This document shows positions 1-8,241 of a stretch of DNA of 64,000 nt, one piece after another. Within the stretch, counting starts at the first letter, position 1; the number at the start of each line of letters is the position of its first letter. A program made the translations under genes and the position numbers. Source of the DNA: Sneathiellales bacterium (GTDB lineage: Bacteria; Pseudomonadota; Alphaproteobacteria; JANQFL01); contig JANQFL010000103.1 of assembly GCA_028277845.1 (NCBI GenBank), positions 17,758 through 81,757 of the forward strand, in the 5' to 3' direction. The notes beneath the pieces are model-generated. The model saw nothing but the letters and a program-made list of their open reading frames with translations. It was not told the DNA's origin and made no database searches.

Positions 1-563
1 GCAAGGACGGGCGGCGCTGGGTGATGTTCTCGTTCTTCGGCGGCGGGCACGGCGGCAACCCGGTCGGCGACGGACTCAACCACGGCAACGCGCCGATCTC
101 GACCGCCACCATTCCGCCGGTGGAAATCCTCGAGGCCGCCTATCCGGTCAAGTTCACCCAATGGGCGCTCAGGCCCGACAGCGGCGGCGCCGGGCGCCAC
201 CGGGGCGGCCTGGGTGCGGTTTATGAAATCGAACTGCTGGAGGAAGAGGCCGACGTGTTCCTGTTCGCCGAGCGCGGTAAGTACGCGCCCCAGGGCATCG
301 CCGGCGGTGGCGCAGCCGCGGCCAATCGGTTCGTCTACGAACAGGACGACGGCGACCACGAACTGCCCTTCGTCTCGAAGGGCGTCGGCATCAAGATCAG
401 CAAGGGCCAGCGGCTGCATTTGGAGACGCCGGGCGGCGGCGGCTACGGCAATGCAAGCGAACGCGCCACCGACGATATCGCCCGTGACATCCGCCTTGGG
501 TATTTGACCGACACGGGCGCCCGCGAGGACTACGGTGACGGCGGGTCGGGGCAGACGGCATGA
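1..563 (+). CDS. hyuB: Hydantoinase B/oxoprolinase family protein, C-terminal part (5' end outside window)
   Basis: C-terminal about 187 residues of the HyuB subunit of ATP-dependent hydantoinase/5-oxoprolinase-type amidohydrolases, which open cyclic amides together with HyuA. The reading frame is open from base 3 through the window edge, so the real start lies upstream and the in-frame GTG at 21 is internal. Seen in the sequence: the family blocks NHGNAPIST, RPDSGGAGRHRGG and ETPGGGGYG near the end. The stop overlaps the hyuA start by 4 bp (ATGA), which indicates translational coupling. The family is certain; the substrate cannot be read from sequence. Confidence 0.9.
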   Translation, partial: KDGRRWVMFSFFGGGHGGNPVGDGLNHGNAPISTATIPPVEILEAAYPVKFTQWALRPDSGGAGRHRGGLGAVYEIELLEEEADVFLFAERGKYAPQGIAGGGAAAANRFVYEQDDGDHELPFVSKGVGIKISKGQRLHLETPGGGGYGNASERATDDIARDIRLGYLTDTGAREDYGDGGSGQTA

Positions 564-2638
564 GTGATTCACCCGGGCGTATCGTCGGTGTCGATGTCGG
601 CGGCACCTTCACCGACGTGTTTTTTCTCAACGAGGCCACCGGCGGCTACGAAGTGGCCAAGGTGCCGTCGACGCCGGGCGACCAGTCCAAGGGTTTCCTC
701 AACGGGCTCAAGCAAGGCGAGGCACCCTTCGCCGAAATCGCCACCGTGGTACACGGCACGACCGTCGGCACCAATGCGTTGCTGGAACGCAAAGGGGCCA
801 GGACCGGTTTGATCACGTCACGGGGTTTCCGCGACGTGCTGGAAATGCGCCGGCGCGACCGGCCGCAGACCTGGGGCCTGTGGGGCACGTTCGATCCGGT
901 CATCCCGCGCGACCTGCGCCTGGAAGTGGCCGAACGCACCCACGCCGACGGCATGGTCGCAGAGGCGGTCGATGCACAGGAAGTCAAGGCCCGCGCCAGG
1001 GACCTGGTCGAGATGGGCTGCGATGCCGTGGCGGTGTTCTTCATCAACAGTTACGCCAACGCGGCCAACGAACAGGCCGCACTGGCCGCCGTCGCCGAGG
1101 TCTGGCCCAACGAGCATATCGTCGCCTCGCACCGGATCGTGCCGGAGATCCGCGAATTCGAGCGCATCTCCACCACGGCCCTGAACGCCGCCCTGCGGCC
1201 GGTGGTCGGCACCTACCTGCACCGGCTGGAAACGGCGTTGGTCGACGACGGCTTCGGCGGCCAGGTTCTCATCGTACAGTCCAACGGCGGCGTCATGTCG
1301 GTCGACACGGCCCGGCAGTTGCCGATCCGTACCGCGCTGTCGGGCCCGGCCGCCGGGGTCATCGCCGGCGCCCACATCGCCAAGGCCGCGGGTTATCCCG
1401 ACGTCATCACCTGCGACATGGGCGGCACCAGCTTCGACGTCGCCCTGGTGGTCGACGGCGAAAGCGCGCTGAGCCCGCAGACCGCCATCGACTTCGGCAT
1501 GGTGGTGCGCACGCCGATGATCGAGATCACCACCATCGGCGCCGGCGGCGGCTCCATCGCCTGGGTCGACCGCGGCGGGCTGCTGCAGATCGGTCCGGAA
1601 TCGGCGGGTTCGGACCCCGGTCCGGTGTGTTACGGCCTGGGCAACGACCGGCCGACGGTGACCGACGCCAACCTGGTGCTGGGCCGCATCAACGCCGAGC
1701 GGCCGATCGGCGGCAAACTCGACCGCCTCGATGTCGACGCCGCCAAGGCGGCCATCGCGGCGCATGTGGGCGAACCACTCGGTCTGGGCGCCATGGACGC
1801 CGCCGAGGCCATCATCCGCGTGGCCAACGCCCGCATGGCCGGCGCCATCCGCCTGGTTTCGGTCGAACGGGGCCATGACCCGCGCGGTTTTTCGGCCATG
1901 CCGTTCGGCGGCGGCGGTTCGCTGCACACGGGCGCGCTGATCAAGGAGGTCGGCCTGGCCCGCGCCCTGGTGCCGCGCTTTCCCGGCGTGACCAGCGCGC
2001 TGGGCTGCGTCATCGCCGATATGCGCCACGACTTCGTGCACACCCTCAACGTCATGCTCGACGACCTGGACGAAGGGGCGCTCGATGCGGAGATGTCCGG
2101 CCGTGCCGGTGAAGGTCTGGCGCTGCTTGAGAAGGCGGGAATCGGGTTGCAGGGGAACACCTGCCAGTTCGAACTGGACATGTCGTATCTCGGGCAGACT
2201 CATACCGTATCGGTCCCCCTGCCGGTCACGCTCGACGGGGACACCACCGGCGTGACCCGCGCCCTGATCCGCCAGGCCTTTGAGGATGCCTACCGGGCCG
2301 CCTACGGCCGGTTGCTGGACGACATCGCCATCCGTGTGCTCAACCTGCGCGTCGCCGTCATCGGCCACCGGCCCAAGTTCGACCTTTCCGCGCTGGCGCC
2401 GGGACCGGACGCCTCGGCCGAGGCGGCGAGAACCGGCGAGCGCCAGGTCTGGGTCGACGGCGGCTGGCATACGGCGGCGATCTACGACCGGCTGGTCCTG
2501 CCGGCCGGCGCCGGGGTGCCCGGACCGGCCCTGCTGGAACAGCCCGACACCACCATTTTCATCGACCCCGATCTGGCCGGCACCGTCGACGCCCACGGCA
2601 ATCTGGTCATCGAACGCAAGCAGGACGCCCGGCCATGA
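560..2638 (+). CDS. hyuA: Hydantoinase A/oxoprolinase family protein
   Basis: Full-length 692-residue HyuA, the ATP-binding subunit that phosphorylates the cyclic amide before ring opening by HyuB. Seen: N-terminal actin-like phosphate loop VDVGGTFTDVF (about residues 10-20), HGTTVGTNALLER, the central CDMGGTSFDVALV phosphate-2 loop, and GAGGGSIAWVD. The length fits bacterial HyuA-type subunits; eukaryotic oxoprolinases fuse A and B. It overlaps hyuB and the following cysteine-hydrolase-fold gene by 4 bp each, so the three form one transcript. Known family substrates are 5-oxoproline, N-methylhydantoin, hydantoins and, for the related acetone carboxylases, acetone. Which applies here is unknown. 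Confidence 0.93.
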   Translation: MSDSPGRIVGVDVGGTFTDVFFLNEATGGYEVAKVPSTPGDQSKGFLNGLKQGEAPFAEIATVVHGTTVGTNALLERKGARTGLITSRGFRDVLEMRRRDRPQTWGLWGTFDPVIPRDLRLEVAERTHADGMVAEAVDAQEVKARARDLVEMGCDAVAVFFINSYANAANEQAALAAVAEVWPNEHIVASHRIVPEIREFERISTTALNAALRPVVGTYLHRLETALVDDGFGGQVLIVQSNGGVMSVDTARQLPIRTALSGPAAGVIAGAHIAKAAGYPDVITCDMGGTSFDVALVVDGESALSPQTAIDFGMVVRTPMIEITTIGAGGGSIAWVDRGGLLQIGPESAGSDPGPVCYGLGNDRPTVTDANLVLGRINAERPIGGKLDRLDVDAAKAAIAAHVGEPLGLGAMDAAEAIIRVANARMAGAIRLVSVERGHDPRGFSAMPFGGGGSLHTGALIKEVGLARALVPRFPGVTSALGCVIADMRHDFVHTLNVMLDDLDEGALDAEMSGRAGEGLALLEKAGIGLQGNTCQFELDMSYLGQTHTVSVPLPVTLDGDTTGVTRALIRQAFEDAYRAAYGRLLDDIAIRVLNLRVAVIGHRPKFDLSALAPGPDASAEAARTGERQVWVDGGWHTAAIYDRLVLPAGAGVPGPALLEQPDTTIFIDPDLAGTVDAHGNLVIERKQDARP

Positions 2639-3237
2639 CCGCTTCCGATCCCGCCCGCACGGCCCTGGTGCTGGTCGACATGCAGAACGATTTCCTGCAC
2701 CCGAACGGCGCCTACGGCCGGGCCGGTGTCGGCGACCCGTCCATCGCCGCCCTGCCGGACCGGCTCGCTCCGGTCGCGGACGCCATGCGTCGTGCGGGCG
2801 GCTGGATCGTCTCGACCCATTTCACCCTGGTGCCGGGCAAGAACGGCGCGCCCTTCATTTCCGATCATCTGCGCAAGCTGCGGCCGTTTCTGACGACCGG
2901 CGATTTCGTGCCGGGCGGCTTCGGCCACGACCTGATCGACGCCCTCAAACCCGCCGACCTGTCGGTGGAAAAAGTGGCGTTTTCCGCTTTCTATCAAAGC
3001 CACCTGGAGTTCGTGCTGGGCCGCGCCGGCATCGACACCCTGATCTTCGGCGGCATCGTCACCAACGGCGGCGTCGCCTCGACGGTGCGCGACGCCCATG
3101 TGCGCGACTTCCACATCACCGTTCTCAGCGACGGCTGCGCCGCCTTCGGCGCCGAGGCGCACGAGGCGACGATCAAATCGCTGTCGACCATTGCAACCAT
3201 CTCGACCTGTGAAGAGGCTATCACTACAGTTACCTGA
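2635..3237 (+). CDS. Isochorismatase-fold hydrolase lacking the usual catalytic cysteine
   Basis: 200-residue member of the isochorismatase/cysteine hydrolase superfamily, with N-terminal LVDMQNDFLHP supplying the catalytic Asp and a VEKVAFSAF segment supplying the Lys. In amidohydrolases of this family (nicotinamidase, N-carbamoylsarcosine amidase) the third residue is a Cys in a TNxCV motif. Here the motif reads TNGGVAST, so the Cys is replaced by Gly, as in true isochorismatases of the EntB/PhzD type. It is coupled to hyuA by a 4-bp overlap, so a role downstream of cyclic amide opening would be expected, yet an amidase mechanism using Cys is not possible at this position. Precise function unresolved. 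Confidence 0.85.
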   Translation: MTASDPARTALVLVDMQNDFLHPNGAYGRAGVGDPSIAALPDRLAPVADAMRRAGGWIVSTHFTLVPGKNGAPFISDHLRKLRPFLTTGDFVPGGFGHDLIDALKPADLSVEKVAFSAFYQSHLEFVLGRAGIDTLIFGGIVTNGGVASTVRDAHVRDFHITVLSDGCAAFGAEAHEATIKSLSTIATISTCEEAITTVT

Positions 3238-3262
3238 CCGTTCCTTTCGTACCGAGTAAATC

Positions 3263-4231
3263 ATGACCAGTATCGTGCACGTGCGTTGCGGCAGCGACAT
3301 CCGCGACGCGCTGAGTGAAGCCGGCATCCCCGGCGACTTTGTCGAGTTTTCCGATCCCATCTGCCAAGGCCCCGTACCGCCCGGCCTGTCCGAGGACGGC
3401 CTGCACAGCGTACGGACGGCATTCATCACCGAGACCTACGGCGCAGCAGCAGCCGTGCCCGTTCCCGGCCGGCTGGAGCGGGAATCGGAGGTGCTGGACA
3501 GCATCACCGGTGCCGACAAGATCGTGCTGTGGTTCGAGCACGACATCTACGACCAGGCGATCCTGATCCGGTTGCTGGCAGCGCTGAAGGACCGTAACGA
3601 TCTGCATAACCGGCTGTTCATGATCAGCACCGACCGTTTTCCCGGCATCGACCGCTTCGTCGGACTGGGGCAGTTGATGCCGGAGCAGTTGGGGGAACTG
3701 TGGGGGACCGAGACGCCGGTGACCGGGGCCCAGATGAACGCGGCCGCCGAGGCCTGGACCGCCTACCGAAGTGGCGATCCGAGCGACCTGTTGCCGTTTG
3801 CCAAGACCACCGACGGACCGCTGCCCTATCTGGCCGGCGCGTTGACCCGGCACCTGCGGGAACTGCCTTGGACGCGCGACGGCTTGTCCCTGACCGAACG
3901 GCTGATCCTGACGGCCATCGCCAAGGGAGCGGCGACGCCGGGTCTGGCCTTCCGGGACCTGTATGTCGAGTACGAGCCGCAACCGTTCCTTGGCGATTTG
4001 ATGTTCTGGCCCATCGTGCGCGGCTTGGCCGGGGCACGGGAACCGGCGCTCACCCCGTACACCGCACCGCCTGATCCTATCGCCCTCACCGATTTCGGGC
4101 ATGGGTTGCTGAACGGCGATGCCGACTGGATCGTAACCAACGGCATCGACCGCTGGTGGGGCGGTACTCACCTGACCGGCGATCCCGATTGGCGCTGGGA
4201 TGACGGTCCGGACTCGGTCGTGATGGTTTAA
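3263..4231 (+). CDS. DUF1835 domain-containing protein
   Basis: 322 residues. The N-terminus (VHVRCGSDIRDAL, then a FSDPICQGPVP segment) matches the DUF1835 family, a small widespread family of unknown function. The next segment (about residues 90-125) has the family-typical LWFEHDIYDQ block. The C-terminal half ends with a Trp/Gly-rich IDRWWGGTHL segment common in the longer members. No signal peptide or membrane segment is visible. It starts 25 bp after the hydrolase gene and is convergent with the glycosylase gene, one base apart. No function can be assigned. Confidence 0.75.
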   Translation: MTSIVHVRCGSDIRDALSEAGIPGDFVEFSDPICQGPVPPGLSEDGLHSVRTAFITETYGAAAAVPVPGRLERESEVLDSITGADKIVLWFEHDIYDQAILIRLLAALKDRNDLHNRLFMISTDRFPGIDRFVGLGQLMPEQLGELWGTETPVTGAQMNAAAEAWTAYRSGDPSDLLPFAKTTDGPLPYLAGALTRHLRELPWTRDGLSLTERLILTAIAKGAATPGLAFRDLYVEYEPQPFLGDLMFWPIVRGLAGAREPALTPYTAPPDPIALTDFGHGLLNGDADWIVTNGIDRWWGGTHLTGDPDWRWDDGPDSVVMV

Positions 4232-4232
4232 G

Positions 4233-4904
4233 TCAAGGCACCGACGCCGCCAGGGTCATGCTGATCTGGCAAAGCGGCAGGCCGCTTTCCTCGGCCCAGG
4301 CGTTGTAGGCCTCCTGCACGGCTTTCCTATCGCCCTTGCCCTTGGGCTCGCCGTCGAAGGCGCCCCAGTGGTTGAGGGCCTTGACCACGAAACCGGTCAG
4401 CACGAAGGTGTCCTTGCCGACCATGCGCAGGAAGTAAGGCCCGGAATTGCCGCCCAGTTGCTTGAAGCGCTTGCCCAGATCGAACCACAGGCCGACCACG
4501 TCGTCCTTGGGCCAGCCGGCCAGGTAGTCGCCCATGCCGCCGAATTCGTCGATCACGTCGCACAGCGCCGCGGCGTTGTGCAGTGTCGCCCGCATCTTGC
4601 CGCCGTGGCGGATCAGGGCTTTGTTGGACATCAGCCGGTCCAGGTCCTCGTCGTTGAAGGACCGCACCCGGTGCGGATCGAAGCCTTCGAACGCCTCCTC
4701 GAAATCCGGCCAGCGGGCGTCGACCATGCTTTGCTTGAGGCCGGCGCGGAAGATGCGCAGGGACATCTGCGAGAAATAGCGGTCATCGGAGACATTGCGC
4801 AACGCCTTCGGGCCCTTCGGTTTCGGCATGCGCTTGGCCAGTTCGTCCTCGCCGATGCGCTTCACAGCCGCTGCCTGGATTTTCGCGAATGTCGTCATGC
4901 TCAT
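4233..4904 (-). CDS. DNA-3-methyladenine glycosylase I-like protein (HhH-GPD type)
   Basis: 223 residues resembling the Tag family of base-excision repair glycosylases that remove 3-methyladenine from DNA. Seen: FSQMSLRIFRAGLKQS in the position where Tag has its substrate-pocket helix, then FDPHRVRSF, a LIRHGGKMRATLHNA block like the Tag nRrKI segment, and a C-terminal GPYFLRMVGKDTFVLTG stretch. The zinc-binding Cys/His set of E. coli Tag is not evident, so this is a divergent Tag-like member. It follows murI with a 4-bp overlap and so is translated from the murI transcript. Confidence 0.7.
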   Translation of the reverse strand: MSMTTFAKIQAAAVKRIGEDELAKRMPKPKGPKALRNVSDDRYFSQMSLRIFRAGLKQSMVDARWPDFEEAFEGFDPHRVRSFNDEDLDRLMSNKALIRHGGKMRATLHNAAALCDVIDEFGGMGDYLAGWPKDDVVGLWFDLGKRFKQLGGNSGPYFLRMVGKDTFVLTGFVVKALNHWGAFDGEPKGKGDRKAVQEAYNAWAEESGLPLCQISMTLAASVP

Positions 4905-5737
4905 ATCCCTTCCCCACCACTGTCCGGCCAGGTTAAATGTCGTGTGAATCCGGTCTCCGTCAAGAGGGGAGCCAGATGGTCGAGGTCGGACAGGACACCG
5001 GTCGTGTAGGCCGTGTCGGGACCGGTTGCCCGGGCGGCGCCATCCGGCAAGACGTCGCGCAACCGCCTAGCCACCGCCGGCGCGGGATCGAGCCAGGTGA
5101 TGGCACCGTCCGACAGGGCGTCCAGTTCCGGCAACAGAAACGGGTAGTGCGTACACCCCAGCACGCCGACATCGATGGGCGGTTCGGCGGACAGGATGGG
5201 TGCGACGATGGCGCGGAGCCGGTCGCTGTCCACCGGTTTGCCGCGCATCTTGTCTTCCGCCATCTGCGCGAGTTCGGGGGAACCGACCCGGACGATGCGG
5301 CAATCGGGCGCGAAGTCCGCCACCAGCCGGTCGAGATAGCGCCGCCGTACCGTGGCTTCCGTGGCCAGTACGGCGATGGCGCGGGTGCGCGAGCGTTCGC
5401 CGGCCGGCTTGACCGGCGGCACCACGCCGACGAACGGCATAGCGAACCGGTCCCGCACGGCATCCAGCACCACCGTGCTGGCGGTGTTGCACGCCACGAC
5501 CACGGCGTCGACGGCGGCCGGCGCGGCGGCGATCAAGGCGCATACCCGGGCGACGAGCCGGTCTTCGGCCATGGCACCGTAGGGAAACGCCGCGAAATCG
5601 GCCAGATAGCTCAAACGCAGGCCGGGTGCCGCGGCGCGCATCGCCCGCACCACGCTGAGGCCGCCGATGCCCGAATCGAGCACCAGGACGTGATGGCATG
5701 GCGGAGCATCTGGTGACATGGGGCGGGACAATGACAC
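4901..5737 (-). CDS. murI: Glutamate racemase
   Basis: 278 residues. The enzyme interconverts L- and D-glutamate for peptidoglycan synthesis in the cytoplasm. Seen: N-terminal VLDSGIGGLSVVRAM with the conserved Asp and Ser, the first catalytic Cys in VVACNTAS (about residue 84) and the second in VLGCTHYPFLLPEL (about residue 195). Both acid/base cysteines are present, so it should be active. The length is usual for the family. It is the first gene of a two-gene minus-strand unit with the Tag-like glycosylase and is divergent from the glycosyltransferase gene across about 145 bp. Confidence 0.92.
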   Translation of the reverse strand: MSLSRPMSPDAPPCHHVLVLDSGIGGLSVVRAMRAAAPGLRLSYLADFAAFPYGAMAEDRLVARVCALIAAAPAAVDAVVVACNTASTVVLDAVRDRFAMPFVGVVPPVKPAGERSRTRAIAVLATEATVRRRYLDRLVADFAPDCRIVRVGSPELAQMAEDKMRGKPVDSDRLRAIVAPILSAEPPIDVGVLGCTHYPFLLPELDALSDGAITWLDPAPAVARRLRDVLPDGAARATGPDTAYTTGVLSDLDHLAPLLTETGFTRHLTWPDSGGEGI

Positions 5738-5882
5738 AACCGTCCCGCCGCGGTAAAGGCACGGCGCCGCCGAAGCGATAAACGTTTAGGCCGACGCCAA
5801 ACCAGTATGATAGTCGTTTAAGCCGGCGCCGGAAACGAGTATGCATGGGCCGGACCCAATGCCCCGGAAGCAAGGAAACCGC

Positions 5883-6632
5883 ATGCGAGTCGCTGTCGTC
5901 ACGCCCTATTTCGAAACGCCGCGGGACTGGTTCGAGCAATGCCACCGGTCGGTCATGGCGCAGACCCATCCCTGCACGCACATCGTCGTGGCCGACGGCG
6001 CGCCCGAGGATTATGTCGGCGGCTGGGAGGCGCAGCACATCATGCTGGACGTCAACCACGCCGATTATGGCGACACGCCACGGGCCATCGGCTCGGTAGC
6101 GGCCATCGGCCAGCAGTTCGACGCCATCGCCTATCTCGATGCCGACAACTGGTACACGCCCGACCACATCGCGTCCCTGGTCGAGCTGCACCGGGAGACC
6201 GATGCCGACGTGTGCATCTCCAGCCGGACCATGAACCATCTGGACGGCAGCGAACTGGGGCCGTGCCTCGAGACCGACGGGGCGTTCTTCGCCGACACCA
6301 GTTGCCTGATGCTGACGCGCCCGGCGTTCCGCGTCGCCGGGGCCTGGGCCATGTTCGAGCCGCAACTGCATCCCATCTGCGACCGCATGATGATGCACGT
6401 GATCCGGCAGCATCAACTGAAACGGGCGTTCAGCGGCAAGACCACGGTGGCGTTCCGGACGGCCTACAAAGGGATGTACAGGCTCTATGGCGTCACGCCG
6501 CCGCCGGGCGCGGACAAGTCCGGCGATGACTTTCTCAAGGCCATCGACTATCTCAAGCACATGGGCGGACCCGACCTGTCGCCCCGGATCATCCGCCGGC
6601 CGCCGGGCGGACAGGTTTCGCACACCGACTGA
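5883..6632 (+). CDS. Family 2-type glycosyltransferase
   Basis: 249 residues with a GT-A fold start (MRVAVVTPYFETP) and a metal-binding DxD-like motif in AIAYLDADNWYTPDH (about residues 81-95). The C-terminal part carries FRTAYKGMYRLYG. No transmembrane helix is visible, so it is probably cytoplasmic or membrane-associated and transfers a sugar to an unknown acceptor. The start at 5883 is preferred over the upstream in-frame ATG at 5841 because AAGGA lies 6 bp before it and the GT-A strand begins right there. It stands alone between murI and a WYL-type regulator, so context does not reveal the product. Confidence 0.78.
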   Translation: MRVAVVTPYFETPRDWFEQCHRSVMAQTHPCTHIVVADGAPEDYVGGWEAQHIMLDVNHADYGDTPRAIGSVAAIGQQFDAIAYLDADNWYTPDHIASLVELHRETDADVCISSRTMNHLDGSELGPCLETDGAFFADTSCLMLTRPAFRVAGAWAMFEPQLHPICDRMMMHVIRQHQLKRAFSGKTTVAFRTAYKGMYRLYGVTPPPGADKSGDDFLKAIDYLKHMGGPDLSPRIIRRPPGGQVSHTD

Positions 6633-6701
6633 TCCCCTCGCCGGGCCGACGCCGAACGGCTATGGTTGCCCGTTCATGCAATCGACCGCCGACAAGCATT
6701 C

Positions 6702-7412
6702 ATGCGCCGAGCCGACCGACTGTTCCTGCTGATCCAGATCCTGCGCCGCGGCCGCGTCGTCACGGCCAGCGACATCGCCGGGGAGCTGGAGGTTTCGACG
6801 CGCACCGTCTACCGCGATATCGCCGACCTGACGGCCACCGGCGTGCCCATCGACGGCGAGGCCGGCGTCGGCTATGTGCTGCGCCCGGGCTTCGACATGC
6901 CGCCCCTGGGCTTCACCACCGACGAACTGGAGGCCCTGGCGCTGGGCGCGCGTATCGTCGCCGGTAGCGGCGACGAGAAGCTGGCCCGCGCCGCCGAGGA
7001 TGTCCTGGCCAAGGTGGCGGCGGCGGTGCCCGACCAGGACGCCGAAACCATCGACGCCATCGCCTTGCTGGCACCGCCGGACGACACGCGCCCGCCCGTG
7101 GTGGCCGACATTCCGGCCCTGCGCCGGGCCATTCGCGAACGGCGCAAGGTGCGGCTGGCCTACCGTTCGGAACGGGGCGACGACACGACGCGGGTGATCC
7201 GGCCGCTGGTGCTGCTCTATTTCGGACCGGTGTGGCTGCTGGCCGGCTGGTGCGAACTGCGCCGGGGCTTCCGCAATTTCCGCCTCGACTGGGTCGCCGG
7301 GGCCGACGTTCTGGACGAAACCTTCCCCGATGCACCGGGCCACAGGCTGGCCGATTATCTGAAACTGGAACGGGAAAAGCTGGCGCCGCACCAGTCCGCG
7401 AAGGCGGATTAA
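6702..7412 (+). CDS. YafY-type HTH regulator with WYL domain
   Basis: 236 residues. N-terminal winged helix-turn-helix of the DeoR/HTH_11 type (RADRLFLLIQILRRGRVVT, then STRTVYRDIADL), followed by a WYL domain starting near residue 130 (KVRLAYRSERGDDT; the family Trp-Tyr-Leu site corresponds to WLLAGWCELR). Such proteins are cytoplasmic transcription factors that sense ligands through the WYL domain. An upstream in-frame TTG (6666) would add 12 residues, but the conserved helix begins at the ATG. No clear target; the flanking genes are unrelated or face the other way. Confidence 0.85.
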   Translation: MRRADRLFLLIQILRRGRVVTASDIAGELEVSTRTVYRDIADLTATGVPIDGEAGVGYVLRPGFDMPPLGFTTDELEALALGARIVAGSGDEKLARAAEDVLAKVAAAVPDQDAETIDAIALLAPPDDTRPPVVADIPALRRAIRERRKVRLAYRSERGDDTTRVIRPLVLLYFGPVWLLAGWCELRRGFRNFRLDWVAGADVLDETFPDAPGHRLADYLKLEREKLAPHQSAKAD

Positions 7413-7478
7413 ACGTCGCCCTTGCGGTAGTCCTTCGGCGCCGGTCCCCGTTCGCCTCAATGTCACCCCGGCCTTGTT

Positions 7479-8204
7479 TCAGGCCGGCGGTTCGAGCAGG
7501 CGGCCGCGGCCGCGGGCCGTTGCGTCGCAGCCGCTCAACCGCAGTGCCGCCCAACTGCCCGCCACGGCGCTGGACACCATGGGAATACCGGTTTCCGCTT
7601 CCAGCGCCGTGGTCACGTCCAATGTGTGCAGGCCACCGCAGGACACCAGGATGGCGTCGGAATGGGCATCGCGCCCTTCGGCGTAGGCGCGGCGGCCGAG
7701 ATCCAACAGGTCGTCCTGGCCGACGTCGGCGATCGCATCGACGGCTTCGATGTTCAGCGACGCCAGGGCCGTGACCGTGAAGCCCGAAACCGCAAGAAAT
7801 TCGACGAGACGGCGGTTGACCGGGTCCGTGTAAGCCGTGCCGACGGCGACGCGCCGGGCACCCAGCACCCGCAGGGCATCGACGACGGCGTTGCTCATGG
7901 TCGTCGCCGGAAGGCCGGTTTCCGCGCGCATGATATCGACCAGCCGCCTGTTGAACGCGGCGCCGCGGTAGAAACTCATCGACGTGCCCATCAGGACGAC
8001 GGCGTCCGCGCCCCGGCCGGCCAGGCGTTCGGCATGGCCGGCGATACTGTCGACAACGCCGTCGTAACCATCCGGCGTCAATCTGTCGAGCCCCAGACCG
8101 GCGGCGATGAACGACGCCCGATCCCCGTAGAGCGCCGGGCATTCCGGCGGCACCAGGCCGCCGGCCGGGGGAACGATCAGTCCGATAGTCGGTTTGCCGG
8201 CCAT
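7479..8204 (-). CDS. Arylmalonate decarboxylase-like protein (Asp/Glu racemase superfamily)
   Basis: 241 residues, very close in pattern to Bordetella bronchiseptica arylmalonate decarboxylase (AMDase), a cofactor-free enzyme that removes CO2 from alpha-substituted malonates. Seen: GLIVPPAGGLVP near the N-terminus, VLMGTSMSFYRG with Gly at residue 73 where racemases carry their first Cys, and LVSCGGLHTLD with Cys189, matching the single catalytic Cys188 of AMDase. The Gly/Cys pair supports decarboxylase over racemase. The start at 8204 follows a GAAGG site; longer upstream in-frame starts run into the neighbouring gene. It is the last gene of the tctC-tctB-tctA-enolase-type operon. The native substrate of such enzymes is not established. 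Confidence 0.85.
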   Translation of the reverse strand: MAGKPTIGLIVPPAGGLVPPECPALYGDRASFIAAGLGLDRLTPDGYDGVVDSIAGHAERLAGRGADAVVLMGTSMSFYRGAAFNRRLVDIMRAETGLPATTMSNAVVDALRVLGARRVAVGTAYTDPVNRRLVEFLAVSGFTVTALASLNIEAVDAIADVGQDDLLDLGRRAYAEGRDAHSDAILVSCGGLHTLDVTTALEAETGIPMVSSAVAGSWAALRLSGCDATARGRGRLLEPPA

Positions 8205-8241
8205 GATGTCTGCCTTCGCTGTTGAATCGGAAAGGGGCGTG

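Noticed and set aside
818..2596. Long minus-strand open frame antisense to hyuA
   Set aside because: High-GC codon bias leaves long antisense frames; the translation is Gly/Arg/Asp-rich with no family motifs, while hyuA on the plus strand has all expected blocks. The same applies to antisense frames over proB, gpmI, the deacetylase and atp genes.
5841..5882. Upstream ATG for the glycosyltransferase
   Set aside because: It adds 14 residues without similarity; the ATG at 5883 has AAGGA at proper spacing and begins the GT-A strand.
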